64,000 nt of DNA from Paulownia fortunei (Eukaryota; Streptophyta; Magnoliopsida; Lamiales; Paulowniaceae). Under the pieces are notes generated by a model. It was given only the letters and a program-made list of their open reading frames with translations, was not told the origin of the DNA and ran no database searches. A program made the translations under genes and the position numbers. Shown here piece after piece: positions 48,656 to 63,120 of the stretch (its first letter is position 1; each line of letters opens with the position of its first letter). The stretch is taken from assembly GCA_019321725.1 (NCBI GenBank), contig CM033116.1, forward strand, positions 6,714,841 through 6,778,840, read 5' to 3'.

Positions 48656-50752
48656 GAATTTATTTATTTATTTTTCAATTGGAAAACGATACTATTATTT
48701 ATTGAGAAACAAAAGCATCAGCCAGAAAAGTCACAAACAGTAGATTCTCTGCATGTAAATACAATTCGGGAATATTCAAAATTTTGAAAAGTTAGACTCA
48801 TTTAAGAAAATAGACCGTCTAACCAAGTACATTCTCATCAATATATTATGCCCCAATAACACAAAATTATTGCACATGCGCAGGTAAGAATGGGCAGGTA
48901 AGAATATACATAATGTGTAATAAACTCATTGACAGGCCTGTGAGATATATATATATATATATATAATATTATACAAGTTTCAAAAAATAAAACACTTTGA
49001 TATATAACCACTTCAAAACTAACACCCAATTTGCATAGGTGACAACATATTCTTTTGGGAGACATCAAACTGTATATGACACAAATATAAGCAAAACGAC
49101 CCTAAAAGATATAATATGGTAATAATATACTTTTCAGAATCACCAAGACAATTTAATTGCATTCAAGTTGTATCAAATTTAATATGCCCAACAACTAGAT
49201 TATTCCATTAAACTAAATTCTGCAAGTCTTGCACACAAAGACGGGGTGTACAAATTCATAAATAATTAGAGTATAGAGAATTAACCACAATTAAATAAAC
49301 TAATTTATCAACTTATTAATAGTAAATATTCTACAGAAACAATGAGATAAATGGCCCATAAACGACTTAATAATTAAACAGATGACACAATTACTCAACA
49401 TGCATAACCCTCAAAGTAACTATTTATAGATGGTCAGTAAATGGTAGATAACAAATGCCATCAAGTGCATAGATAACAAACACCAAGCCATACGCTCTCC
49501 TGAAGAATTTCTCGGAATCATGCCAGCTCCCACCCCTCCATGAACCTTAAAGACGCATGGTCGAAGTTGAGCTTGATACAAATTAAATTGTTATTTTATA
49601 CCATCATTCCTATAGTTATTTCAAATTTATATTTTTAAAACATAACCAACTTCATGATTTAATATTACTAGCATCACACAAGTGGACACACATGACATCA
49701 TCAAAAAATAAAATTGAATTAGTTCATTGTTTAATAGATGACTCCTTGAAATACATTTTCGTTCTCAAACGAAAATCAAAAGAATTTTTTCGCACTTTTT
49801 CCTAAGTATTCTTTAAGGACTTTTTGAGAAACATAATCAAACAGAACCTTAGGGGATGTTTGGTTTTATTTCAAACAAGAATTCTCATTTTCATTATTTT
49901 CATTGAGAATTTGCTTTTGCATTGGTTTGTGTGTGAAAAAACTAATGGAAAAAGACTTTTTAAAATTTTGTTTTGGTTTTTAATTAAAAAGACCCTTTTA
50001 ATGAATTTAGATTAGTCTTTTAATATATCTTTTTTCAAAATTATTACTTTTATTTTTTATTTTCTAAAATATTTCTTTTCTATAATTATAATAATAATAT
50101 AATACTAATAGCTATCAACTACTATTTTTAAAATAATGTAGTAAACTATTCAAAAAAAAATATTTTTCCTACTCTCATTTATCAAACCATAATATAAGGA
50201 CAAATGAATGATTCTCTTAAGGTTTTCAAAGTATTGTTGATTTTGAAATTATGTAATGCTCTAGTTGGTCTAGTTTGAGTTGATGTGGGCCTCGTTCCAA
50301 GGTGTGATTTAACACCATATTTTTTTTAGGTTTATATTTACTTAGAATTGTAAATGAATCGAATTGAATCAAATAATTCATTACTTAAGTTTGATTTGAA
50401 ATTTTTATTAAATTTAAAATTGTATTTCTGTTTAATTTGATTACTAACACTTTGAGCTCGAATGAGTTTTTAATTTATATTTTTAAATGTAGCCATCAGA
50501 GAAATGAAATTTGACATAAATCCCTACCTGTATATTAAAATCACCCAAAAAGAAAAAAAAGAAATATTAGAAAGCAAATGAGTGCTCACTCGCTTCATAA
50601 GTAAAAAAGAAAAAAGAAAGCTCAAAATAAAAGACTAAGGAGCACTTACTTCTTTAAAACACATGTATAAACCGAATTGAAGGCAAAGACTTCCTATCTA
50701 TTTTAAGGATACCTCTAAGTTCCGCCAGAATGTCTTCACTAGAAAAGACTGC
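48656..50752. other. AT-rich intergenic DNA up to the assembly gap
   Basis: No gene was recognised. A TA microsatellite lies at about 48944-48965. A stretch starting GGGATGTTTGGTTTTATTT at 49853 and ending near 50185 (ATCAAACCATAA) resembles a decayed MITE, but its inverted ends are weak. The last bases before the gap do not match the sequence past 32283, so the arm similarity begins only after the gap. Confidence 0.5.
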
Positions 50753-50852
50753 NNNNNNNNNNNNNNNNNNNNNNNNNNNNNNNNNNNNNNNNNNNNNNNN
50801 NNNNNNNNNNNNNNNNNNNNNNNNNNNNNNNNNNNNNNNNNNNNNNNNNNNN
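50753..50852. other. Assembly gap, 100 N, at the inner edge of the right arm
   Basis: Exactly 100 N. The base after it (50853) is the first base of the inverted copy, matching 32283 on the other strand. The junction between the retrotransposon side and the duplicate arm is therefore not supported by continuous sequence. Confidence 0.98.
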
Positions 50853-52304
50853 TTTGTAATAGATATTTTTTTCAATCAATATAAAAAATTAGGTGTTTCT
50901 TTATGATTATTTGTAATTAAAAAATTCAAATAAATTCCTTAGATCATAGATAGTTATGGACATAGTCGTACATTATGAAATACACATTTATAATTTTTAT
51001 TTAAAATTATTTTAAGTTGAGAATCATTAAAATAGTTTATTAATGATTTAGCAAAACTTACATATACGAATGCTGGAAATGATAATCTCTTGTTTCATAG
51101 ATATTGATTTAGAAATACTAGTTCATATATGTAAGTGTTTGTTAGAAAATAAGTACATTAAACTATCTTGTCAATAAATTCCTAATTGAAAATAAGACAT
51201 TGCTGAATATGAAATTTCCACGTTGTGAAGTGCAAAATTAGTTTTTAAACTTGAGGTATCAAGGTAATCTTATTTATAATTAATTATACTTTAATTTTTT
51301 CTTCAATTATATGATAACAAAAAAGGGAATATTTTGAGTGGAATTTAATTATACATGAAGGTGAATAAGTGGTCAATGAAAGATTCATCACCTATGTAGA
51401 TATATATGATAATCTTCTATATTTTTCATGATTCTTGACTTAAAAATTTTTGGTCAAAATAGGATGATGGTTAGAAAAAAAGTATCTTAATTTCAGCATT
51501 GGGTTTCAACTAGTAATCTATATTCTATTCCCAATTAGGAGATTAATTGGTGGCAGTTGTAAATTGAAAAATTTTGATACTTCGCTTATATCTAGATTTT
51601 CATTGTATATTATTAGACAATAATTATGATTGGTGGATTTTTAAAATTAAGGATAATAATATAATTATTTAATTAAGTAAATTAATTAATTAGATCAAAT
51701 GATTATTGGGCTTCAATTAATAAAATTAGGGGAAGCCCAGATAATGCATTTAATTAATTGATTCTACCAATAAATTAAATAAATCTTAATTAATTCGTAC
51801 GGTGAATTATTTGATGAGATTAATTAATTAAATTTAATTAATTTTAAGTCTAGATCCTATGAGTATGAGCTTGATTGAAATAAGATCCATTAGAACAAAA
51901 AATTTAAAAAAATTTAATTCTAGAAGGAAAAGGAAATAAGGTAGGGTTTTTATATGTTGATTATGGATTTAAGAAAAAACTCTCATTATTGTGAAATTGA
52001 GGTGTTTCAAATTTAGGTAAATAGGTAGATAGAGTACACGCTTTTTAAGGCATGCTTTCACCTTTTTGTTAATTTGTTTTTTGAAAGGTGAAGGATTGGA
52101 TGAAATTCACGCCTTCACCTTTATTTTATTTTTATGTTTTTATTATTTATTTATTTATTTAAGTAAGAAATATGGTGATCTTGTATGTATTTTTGTATGT
52201 ATTTGGTGATGTGTTATGGTGTTTTTGTGGATTTTTAGAAGGCTGATCATATGCATAAATAAATTATGCATATTTGACGTTAAAGAATAATGGTGTTCAC
52301 AGTT

Positions 52305-53145
52305 TTGTAAATTATCTAAATTAAATCAAAAAATTCGATACTTACGAAATCTCAAAAAATTGATTTGGAATTTAATTTTAATTTTTATAAAATTTGATAT
52401 TCAGTTCAATTTTGATTTTTTGGTTCGGATTATCGAATTGCATTGAACATCAAATTATTATTTTTATATGCATAGTTTTATATCTATTAATTATTTTATA
52501 CTATTATTTATTTTTTACTCACCCAAAAATAAGAAAAACAATATAATTATGATTTTACTATGTATTTTTTAATACTTTTTTTTTATTTTTAAAAAAACAA
52601 GTTAATCCAAATACTGAAAAAATTGTGCAATAATCAAATCGATTAATTTGGTTTGTTATTAAATATGACATTTTGGCATACCAAATTTCAGTTCATGAAA
52701 TAATTTTTAATAAAAATAATTCAAAAATATTTTTCTGAAAATGAAATATCGAATCAATTTGATAATTGAAAAAGTTAAGTTATCAAATTTTGTAAGTTTG
52801 TGTCTCTTTAGTAGAGGTTTTCATTCTATAAAAACCAACACGAACCAAATTGAAATTTCAGTACACTAAAAAGTTTGTACGCCAAAATATAAGACCAAAT
52901 ATCGGATTAAATTAATCAATTTGATTTTGTTATTACTATTTTTTTGATAGTTTGATTAACTGAATTTATTAAAAATAAAGAATATTAAAAAATAAATAAA
53001 TATTAAAATCACAATTATTTTTTTATTTTTATATATAAAAATTAAATATATAAAAATTCAGTATTTGACAAACCAAAACTAAAATATCGAAATCGAACTG
53101 AATATCAAATTTTTGTAAAAATTAAACTCGAATACAAAATTATTT
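52305..53145. mobile_element. Foldback-like repeat (right copy)
   Basis: Mirror of the element at 29990-30830, with the same inverted segments near its two ends (TTTGATATTCAGTT core). Confidence 0.5.
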
Positions 53146-56100
53146 TTTTTTTATTTTATTTTCTTACATACCTAATTTTTAATTTTGATTTGATTTGATT
53201 GATTTACTATACTGTAGACAATTGGATCAGGCCAGGTCAAGGAGTTGGTATTCAACGTGCCAGCCCATGACAGATTAGTGTGTTGTTTAGTATCACTCAT
53301 TTGAAGGACAAATAATGAGCCCATGCACCCCAATATAGTATAATCTTCAGCTTGGCGCAGAATCCATAAAATCTAAATGTACATCTTTGCACTTGAAAAT
53401 CGAGATACATTGACGAAAATGCCCTTTAAAATGGTATTACAACTCTAATACATATGGAAGGCCAGATCCCCATCCTTCGTCTTCAGAGAAGAAACCTTAC
53501 CTCTCCCTGGTAATGTCAAGAATCTGAACAAGGGTGCTCGAATAGAACACTTTCATTTCATAAACTTTGTATATTTTCTACAATAATATTGTGTTTTATT
53601 TGGACAATATTTGTGTGTACACACACACACACACACATATATATTTCTCACCTTTCTTTATTTCCTACAAACACTGTCAAGAGATTTTGGTTATCTTCAA
53701 AGTATTTAACTTGATCTTCTAAATTGCTGAGAAGCAACCAAGCCATTCTGATTTTGTTCTTTTTTTTTTTTTTTTTTTTTTTTTGTATACTTTTTTTCTT
53801 AGAATTGAAATATATAAACTTAATGACAGAACATATTTTGACACTATAAAATCTTTTATTATTGATGGATATATATTATATTTGTTATTTACTTGACATC
53901 AGCACACACGTTAATGATTTTGTATAGTAGAGTGTTCTATCTCATTTTTTTCCATCTTATTTTGATTATGGTTTTCTTCTTATTTCATCTGGATCTGTTT
54001 AATTTGTAAGAAAAACATTTTCAAAATATTTTCTATTGATTTTCAGTCGAAATAGTGGAGCTTCTAATCTTAGAGGAAAGGCCTCACAGCCTCACAAATT
54101 GATCAAGAACAAATTTGGCTAATCAGGCTTAATGCAACAAGTTTTGTCCCGGTAATTAAGACATTTCCCGTACTATCCTAATTATTCCCCTGATACAAAC
54201 AAAATGTAACTAATATCTCATTTTGTAAATTTTTAGTCATACAATCTAAATATATAACTCTCACATATTATAATATTCATGAACAATGTAATCCTATTCT
54301 ATTCAATTAATTTTACCAATTTTTTCTATAAATCTAAATTAGCCCTTTAGTGTCACATAATTCATAATTTATTTATATACATAACTAACATCCAAAAAAT
54401 TCCTATATCACCATAACATATCACTCAATACAAATATTATATCATATTTTTCACTTAAAAAATTAAAAATAAAAAATAAAAAATAAAAAATAAATGTGAA
54501 AGCATGGATGGAGTCCATGTCACCCTTGTTTTTAAAAATGAAATAAAACAAAAGGTGAAGGCATGGAGTTCAACCCCGCCTTCACCTTTATATATATATA
54601 TATATATATATATAAGAATTTAAACTAAGTTTTTTATTTATATATATATATATAAAGTATGGATGGAGTCCACGTCACCCTTTTTTAAAAATAAAATAAA
54701 ATAAAAAGACAAGGCATTTTAGTATTTCATCCTACCTTCACCTTTTTATATATATAAAAGAAAATTATAAAAATAGATTGAGTATGGGCTTAGTCCACAT
54801 TTTATCTAAATTTTGAAGCTCTTCCAATTTCATGGGTAATCATGTAAATTTTTTAAATCTAAAATAAATAGTTAAAAATTCAAATAAAATAAAATAGTTG
54901 GATGATTTTTGAAAACTATATATTAATTTTCTACTTGTGCCAGGAAGTCGTGAAAAATTAGAAGATGGATATATAATTGGCACTTTAATTAGTGCAATTT
55001 TCGACCCCTTGAGAGATTTCTTCCTCTCTCCCTTATTTCTTCTATCTTTTGGCTTTTTTTCTTCTCATTATTGAATTGAAGAATTCAAAAATCAAATACC
55101 CATGTACAAGTTAGTTGTGTTATTTCTTCCAAATTCCCAAAAGCAAATCCCTTAATTACTATCCAAATTGAATTTATTAGAATAAATTTGATGTACTATG
55201 GATATCCAAGATATAGATTAACTTTACACGAAAAATAATTAGGTTTCTAAATTGAATTTATTCCATCAACGAAGGTGATTTGAATTGATTAGAATCAATC
55301 AAAAGCATTTTAATAGTTTGAGCAGGTCATAAGTTCACTTAAATCTCAATTAATCAATTAAGTTGGAGCTTACAGAAAATAAACTTGCAAGATTCACAGA
55401 TTGTTTAAAATAGAAGCTTATTCAATTCAAATCGAGCCTGAAGTAAGCTTGACTCACTCCTCGCTTAAACAAATATATTACAACTTAGTATAGTTAAATT
55501 TATCGAAAAATTAATTAATGAGGAATAAAATTATAATACTAATGACTTTAGCGCTCGAATCAATTAAGAACTTATTTGACTAACTTTATTTAAATTATTA
55601 GAGAAAAACTCCTATATTTTATAAGATAATTTTAAAATTTATAAAATATTAATCTTAAAATAAAGTTTTAAAATATTTAGGTAAAATAAGACGAAACTTA
55701 TAAAATACTAAAAATAATAATTTTGAAATTTATAATCAAATTGAAAGAATTAGGCCATTTTCAACCCATATTTCTATTTTAATGTAACTTTTGTACTAAA
55801 ATAGTGTAGCTTTTACATCATATTTAAAATCTATCTAGTTTAAATTTTACTCTAAAAAGAATATTTCTTATTATTTTATTTATAATAATTATTTTGTTTC
55901 ATCAAATATATATTAATAATATATTAATATATTAATTTTTATTTTATGTCTAGTTAACTAAATAATATACTTGTTTAATATAATATAATTGATAGTAAAT
56001 TAAATAATATACATAAAAAATAAAATAATTAAGAATAAAATTTAAGTAGAAAAGTAAAAATATTACATTAAAGTAGATTAAAATAATTAAATTTTATTAA

Positions 56101-56525
56101 AAATATTTATGTATATAAAATATAAAAAAATTATTTTATTGAAAAATATATAATTTAAGATAAAATATGAATTTTTGAAATATTTTTAAACATAACAAAG
56201 AAGTATAAAATTTATTAAACAAAAAAAAAAAAAAACAATACAAATACATTAATTAAAATTTTATTAGAAATATTTATATATGTATAAAACATAAAAAAAC
56301 TATTAATAATATACAATTAGAATAAAAATGAATTTTTAAAATATTTTTGAACTTAATAAAAAAATATAAAATTTATTAAAAAAAAAAAAAAGATAGCGCA
56401 TGAAACTTATAAAATGGTTTATGAACTTATAAGTTTAGCCAAACATCCTTTAAATTATATGACCAATATTTATCAAAAATAAATAAACTTTTATTTTTAG
56501 TTTTCTTAAACTAATTTTTGTTCCC
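53146..56525. other. AT-rich intergenic DNA (right copy)
   Basis: Mirror of 26640-29985, including the T run of 25 at 53760-53784, the TA microsatellite near 54590-54615 and the GGTGAAGGC hairpin units near 54500-54745. Most of the differences seen between the arms lie here. No gene was recognised. Confidence 0.6.
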
Positions 56526-56820
56526 TCCTTCTTGTTATGACCAATTTTGTCATTTCAGTCTCTTCCTCAATCGGACGGCTCACACTCGTCGTCTTCTTTC
56601 TTCTTCTTCTTCCACCCAAGTCCAAGTGTACTCTCTCTCACACACAACACACACAAACACTCTCTCTCACACACATACAATATAACCGTTTCGTTAGTCT
56701 TTCTTCCCCTCTTTTCTATATCTGTATCTAGGGTTTCCATGCTACAAGCCCATAGTCTTGATCACCCCCAAAATTCTGCTGCGCGTTTTGCCTCTTCTTT
56801 TTCTCATTAACGAATTTCAG

Positions 56821-57165
56821 GTGCTTTTCGATCCCAGATCATTCTTCGCCTTTCTATATCTGGGCACTTGTAGAGTGTTCTTAATTTTCTTATTTCTGTT
56901 TGATTTTTCTTTTCCTTTGTGGGTTTTTTATCTGGCGTTTTTTCGTCTCTGCTTTGTAATCTTGGATTTTCTTTAGTTTAGTTAGGGTTTTGAATTGGAT
57001 TTATAGATTGTTAGGATTGTGTATTGACCTCTGAAAAGGGGTATTATTTTCTTGAGATTGGTGCATTTTGTTTCTTTTGTTTTTTCCTGAGTTGGCGCGT
57101 CTCTGTTTGAAGGATTGAGTTTTTCTTCCGTTAAATGTTATGTGGGTGTGACTTTTCTTTTCTAG
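56821..57165 (+). other. Putative 5' UTR intron of the NFRKB-like gene (right copy)
   Basis: Donor CAG|GTGCTT at 56821 and acceptor TTCTAG ending at 57165, with a T-rich interior upstream of the start codon at 57254. An earlier acceptor near 56987 is also possible. Confidence 0.45.
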
Positions 57166-57253
57166 GGTTTTGAATTGGACGAAGCCGTTTCTGAAATACT
57201 GATAATTTGGTGATTTGTATATGTGGTGTTTTTCATGGTTATGTTAATGTTGA

Positions 57254-60200
57254 ATGGCGATTGAAAAGAATACCTTCAAGGTGGCTCGTTTTGACCCGGA
57301 GTATCATTCGCTGCACAGTAGGGACACACTTATGTCTAGCGATGATGAAGATTTTCAGAGGCGAAACTCTATTTCAGCTGTTGAATCAGATGATGACGAC
57401 GATGAGTTTGATGACTGTGATTCTGGAGCGGGCTCTGATGACTTTGATTTACTGGAGTTAGGTGAAACTGGGGAGGAGTTTTGCCAGGTCGGGGATCAAA
57501 CTTGTAGCATTCCCTATGAATTGTATGATCTTCCAGGGTTAAAAGATGTGCTGTCTATGGAGGTGTGGAATGAGTTTCTAACCGAAGGGGAAAGATTTGG
57601 TCTTGCCAGGTATTTACCTGATATGGACCAAGAGAATTTTGTGCGCACGCTGAAGGAGATTTTTGCCGGCGATAACTTGCATTTTGGGAGCCCTGTTGAT
57701 AAGTTGTTTGAGATGTTGAAAGGAGGGTTGTGTGAACCGAGGGTGGCACTTTATAGGCAGGGTTTGAATTTCTTCCAGAGAAGACAGCATTATCATAACT
57801 TGAGAAAGCATCAGAATGCAATGGTAAATAATCTTTGTCAGATAAGGGATGCATGGCTGAATTGCAGGGGTTATAGTATTGAGGAGAAGCTTCGTGTGTT
57901 GAATATTATGAAGAGTCAGAAGAGTTTGATGAATGAGAATATGGAAGAGTTTGGGGGAGAGTCTTCTGACCAAGAGGAGTCGGGCGATGATATGTGGGGC
58001 ACAAAGGCGAAGGATCGAAAGCTAGGCCAGAAGACAGGTCGGTATTCTGGGTACAGCATGGGTCCGGCATCAGATATTTCTGCTCGTCGCCGAAAAACTA
58101 CCACTGAGCCAGCCAAACATGGAAAGCTGAATTCCAGGGGAACTTTGAAGTTGGCTGGACCGAAAACTACTACAACAAAAGAGTTAGCAGATCACTTTCC
58201 TTCAACTCACCAGAGCGAAATGAAGTCAGGGCGCTATGGTTTTGGAATCCCTGTTTCTCGGTATAAAGCTCGAGGCGATAATTCTTCTGCAGCAGTCAGG
58301 ATGAATGAGCAGATGACAAAGAATGATTATGGTGAGGAAGAAACAATATATGAAGTGGCTGTGCACGGAGACCAGAATTTCCCACGTGTCCGGGCAAACG
58401 ATCAACCTGGCCTTCCAAATTTTGGAAGAAAGATGAAGGCGCACGAGCTGAAGAGGACATAGATAGTTTCACGCGAATCCCTATCTCAGCGAGGAATGAT
58501 TTGCATGCTCTTGGCAGGAATAAGGCCATTAATCAGTTGTCTGATATCAAGGTATTAACTGCGAAGCCATCTAATGCGAGAAATATATCTGATGGAGGGA
58601 AAAGAGTAAAGTACACTAAGAATCTTCAGCAGTTTACTGCTGAAAATCAGATGAAATTTGGCAAGGCTCAGAAGTCGAATTTATCCTTGAAAGGGAGTCA
58701 AATAGAGCTTTTAGATGGAAGTGATCCAGCGTGGCTCAGTAAACAACATGGTGGGCTATTTCTTTCCGATTTATCATATAAACACAGTGACACAAATGTC
58801 AAATATAAGAAGAGGAAGATGGGTAAGGAAGCCATTGAGCTCAATGTGAATGATAAATTATTGAATGCTGAGTATAGAGCTGAGTCTTTGAAGGATAAGT
58901 TCCGGCCAAATTCTCTGCAGAATGGAAGAAGAGATGGGGCGGGAAACCGAGGTGTGAGGGCATTTGCCAAAAGTGAAGAAACAGAGTCGGATTCATCAGA
59001 ACAAATGGATGAGGATGAGGATGACAATCATTTGATGAGGAGTAAGTGGGCTTCCCCAGGTAATATGCCAGCTTTGAAAAATGGCCCACATACAAAGAAG
59101 GCTAAACTTCCTGAGAGAGATAAAATGGACAGTCACCTTACCCTCGATGGTTCATCACAGTCTTCCCGAAGGATTGAGGGTTATAGCGAAGATCTAGAGA
59201 TGATGAAAGCAGAACAGAAGGGGAAGATGAATGATGTTGGCTACTTGAATATTTTGCCCACCAAAGGTTTGGATAAAAACTATTTTTCTGGACCAGACAA
59301 TATCATTGGCAGTGATGATCAGCAACAATTCTACCCATTGGGACGAAATGGTCATGTAGAAGGGAACCATGGTGACAGTTTCCACATTCCATCACTGAAA
59401 TCCTCCCTCAAGGAGGAGAGAAGGCTGAAAGGTGAAGTTCGCTGTAAATTTGGTTTTCCTCAGTCAAATTATATGCATGACTATGAATTTCAGAATGATT
59501 GGTTTTGGACACAACCACTGGTGGCAGATGCTGGAATTCCTTTCAAGTTGGGTAAGAAAGGCCAGATGGTTGAACCGCCCACTGGCCATCATCCTGAAAG
59601 ATCTGATGTACCATTGATGGGGTGCAACAATCTCCCAAAGAAGCGGAAAATAAAACATGACTTGACATACATGGACCTGCGAGATGATAATGATCACCTT
59701 CATGCTGATGCTCAGCTGCAACTTGATAATATGAGTTTCTTGAGGAAACGTGGAAAAAACAAGTTGGAGGATGTCTCAGATGCTCTAGAGAAGGGAATGC
59801 CTGGGCCACCTATTATGGAAATGGAAATGGAAGATGTTGAGGCAGAAACTAAACCACAGAAAAAGCCATTTCCTTTAATCACACCGACTGTTCTTTCCGG
59901 CTTCTCGTTTTCCATCATTCATCTTCTTTCTGCAGTTCGCATGGCAATGATTACTCTGCTTCCAGAGGATTCCTTAGAAGCCGGAAAGCATCTTGATAAG
60001 AACGATGCTGGGCAAGGGGTTGAGGAGGAGCAAGACAGCAAGCAGGAAGATACCAATGTGGTTAATTCAAGTTCTAATGTGGATGTTAACACTTCTATGC
60101 CTTGTGGTCAAGCAACTGTCCCTTCTCTCACTGTTCAGGAAATTGTTAATCGTGTTAGATCAAATCCTGGAGATCCCTGTATTCTTGAGACCCAGGAACC

Positions 60201-61392
60201 ACTTCAGGATTTGGTAAGAGGTGTTCTAAAAATATTTTCATCCAGAACCGCACCTCTAGGAGCAAAAGGGTGGAAACCACTTGTTGTATATGAAAAATCT
60301 TCAAAGAGTTGGTCATGGATTGGTCCCGTGTCTCATAATTTATCCGACTCTGAGACAGTTGAAGAGGTGACATCTCCAGATTCATGGGGCCTTCCTCATA
60401 AAATGCTTGTCAAGTTAGTTGACTCATTTGCTAATTGGCTGAAAAATAGTCAGGATGCACTTCAGCAAATAGGAAGTCTTCCTTCCCCTCCTTTGACACT
60501 GATGCAAATCAATTTGGACGAGAAAGAAAGGTTTAAGGACATGAGAGCTCAGAAAAGTCTCAGTACCATCAGCCCGAGCTCTGAAGAAGTAAAAGCTTAC
60601 TTCTGGAAGGAAGAAGCTCTTAGGTATCTAATACCAGACAGGGCTTTTTCTTATACAGCTGTTGACGGCAAAAAATCTATTGTTGCCCCTTTGAGAAGGT
60701 GTGGTGGTAAGCCAACATCAAAGGCCCGAGACCATTTTATGCTAAAACGTAATAGACCACCACATGTTACAATCCTTTGTCTTGTGAGAGATGCAGCAGC
60801 TAGATTGCCTGGAAGTATTGGAACCAGAGCAGATGTTTGTACATTGATTAGAGATTCACAGTATATTGTGGAAGATGTGTCTGATGCTCAGGTCAATCAA
60901 GTAGTTAGTGGAGCGTTGGATCGTTTGCATTATGAGCGTGACCCTTGCGTGCAATTCGATGGGGAGAGAAAATTGTGGGTTTATTTACACAGAGAAAGAG
61001 AAGAAGAAGATTTTGAGGATGATGGGACTTCATCCACAAAGAAATGGAGAAGACAAAAGAAAGAAGCTACTGAGCCATCTGACCAGGGGGACGTTACTGT
61101 TGCTTGCACTGGACCTGTGGGGCAATCAGGATTTGATTTGGTTTCTGATCTCAATGTTGAGGAATCATGTGCAGACAATGATAAGAGATCAGAGCCTGAT
61201 CACCTCAATGGTAATGATCAGGTGGAGGACAATGCTGAAACCAGTCATGGTTCTGATCACGGTATTCATCATGGTCCAGTATGGAATGGTCTTGGATTGA
61301 ATACTATGGAAGAAAATAAATTGGTCTGCCAAGAGAATTCTACCAATGAAGATTTTAATGATGAAACTTTTGGTGGAGATCCACCAGTATGA
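57254..61392 (+). CDS. NFRKB-like INO80-complex subunit, right copy, apparent frameshift
   Basis: Same gene as at 25883-21745, translation for translation. Piece one is 57254-58462 (402 aa from ATG); its Asp-rich start and DEUBAD-like domain (residues 88-190) mediate complex assembly in the family. Piece two is open across 58381-61392 in the neighbouring frame; it carries a basic nuclear-localisation motif (about 59635-59655) and the winged-helix domain (about 60541-60990). Its C-terminus is acidic and low in complexity. No intron is needed apart from the disputed frameshift point. The apparent first residue of a long frame at 58501 is a TTG, not a real start; the true protein should run through from the upstream piece. 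Whether this is a second locus or the other haplotype cannot be settled from the sequence alone. Confidence 0.88.
58427..58462 (+). other. Frameshift site in the NFRKB-like gene (right copy)
   Basis: The first frame stops at 58460-58462. The second frame is already open and gives family-like sequence directly after. The site is identical to the left copy, so the event or error predates, or is shared by, both copies. GT-AG pairs such as 58386 with 58462 would also restore the frame as a 77-bp intron, but that stretch is GC-rich and not intron-like. Confidence 0.7.
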
Positions 61393-62174
61393 TTGTTCTA
61401 TGAGGTAATTTTGAATAAATTTTGAATACTCAAATGTGTTATCTTGCTTAGTTTCAGCCTTCTCTTTTGTCTTCTTTCTTTGTCTGATTTAAGATGATTC
61501 AAAATTTTGATTGACCACGTTAAGTATCCTGTAAACGATTGACCACGTTAAGTATCCTGTGTTTAATAGTCATGATAGGCTGAGAGGTGGTTTTGCATGT
61601 TGTAATAGCATTTAGAGGTAACACAAATTAATTGTTGTTTTACTTCCATGATAAGATATCTTGTAGAGATTTGAAACTGACTGAAATATGTGCTTGTAGA
61701 TTGTTGCTGTATCTATCTTTTTCTTCTCTCTCTACTCTTGGCTATAAGCTGTATTCTGCTTATTTGTTGCTCGTGGACTCCAGATAAATTTAGGCAACAA
61801 TCCCCTATAGTCCTTGGATATATCTCAGTCTTATTTTTCAATGGAATTCTGTCCATTAAAGCATAGCTTTGTTATTGTGATTGTTGGATTCAAGACACAG
61901 ATTCCTTGGGCTATTTGTGAGAATGCTTCTTTGCCATGGCACTTTGATAGCTTTACTTCTGCTAGCCTCATTGATAGCATAGGTGGAATTATGTGAGTTT
62001 TTGAGATTAAAGATTAGTAGAATAAAATTGATTGGGTAGAGTGGTGGAAACATATATGTCTTCCACATTTTGGACCACTATCAATTTTGTTTCAGGGTGT
62101 ATTTGTTACGTATGTGCTTGGAATTATTTTGTAAAAAGTTGGGGATGATGAAGTATAGAAACGCATGCAAGAAT

Positions 62175-62678
62175 TTAGGGAGGGCAACAAGGCGGGTTTG
62201 GTCAAACCCGAGACCACCCCGTTAACGTTTTTTTTTTTTTTTTTTTTTTCAAGACTCGGATCTGGACTTAGATCCGGCGGGTTAGACCCTTTTTATTATT
62301 TTAAAAACATTAAAAATATTAAAAATATATATATTTTAAAATATATGCTAGGGATTATTTTGTAAAAAGTTGGAGAGGATGAAGTATAGAAACGCATGCA
62401 GAAATTTAGGGATGACAACAAAGCGGGTTTGGTCAAACCCGACCAGCCCCACCCTTTTTTTTTTTTGGACTCGGCGCGTTAGACCTGTTTTATTATTTTA
62501 AAATATTAAAGATATATATTTTTGAAAAAAATAATACACTAAACTTTTTAAAAAATGTCACATATATAATATAATTTAAAAAATAAAAAGCCCAAAACCC
62601 GCCCCGGATGCAATTGTAATATTAAAAACCCGCTCCAAGTGGGGCGGGTTCAGGTTTAACTCGGCTCATTGCCATCCT
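62175..62678. mobile_element. GC-ended MITE and tandem partial copy (right copy)
   Basis: Mirror of 20459-20962, with the same terminal motifs and the same 231-bp tandem offset. Confidence 0.6.
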
Positions 62679-63120
62679 ATCATCAGAGTTGCTATTTCTG
62701 CTAGATTGAGGATGGTTGTTTTGCTGGGACGTGCAGATATTGACTGTATAAGATACAACTCGGTAGATAACCCAAGCTTGTGGAATGGGAACTCTGTGAT
62801 AAATGTATTCACTTGTTTTGAACAAACTAGAGTTGCAAGCTTGAGAACCAATTACTGCCTACATTGTATTTTTCAGTCACATGTTTGATTACATGTGCTG
62901 TGTGGATCTAATTATATAGTACCAAAAACTAAATGCCAAATGAAATAATTTTATGAGTGTAATGGCATAAAGCTTTTCGATTGTTGGGAAAACCAGCATT
63001 TGACATGGACATTCTTGAAATTAATTTTTTTTTTTTTAAATTTTCAAGCGCCTACAATAAGTACAGTTGATATTCAATCTGAATTTATAAAAGAATATTA
63101 GGTCTTCGATGAAAACTTAC

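Noticed and set aside
50654..50875. Open frame running across the 100-N gap on the minus strand
   Set aside because: Most of its codons are N; it joins two sequences whose adjacency is unproven.
57555..57973. Antisense open frames of 99-119 codons within the NFRKB-like gene (also mirrored at 25164-25582)
   Set aside because: They are shadows of a strongly biased sense coding frame and have no family resemblance.
58501..61392. Second half of the NFRKB-like protein as an independent gene starting at 58501
   Set aside because: The first codon is TTG, the frame is open well upstream, and both halves are parts of one known family protein.
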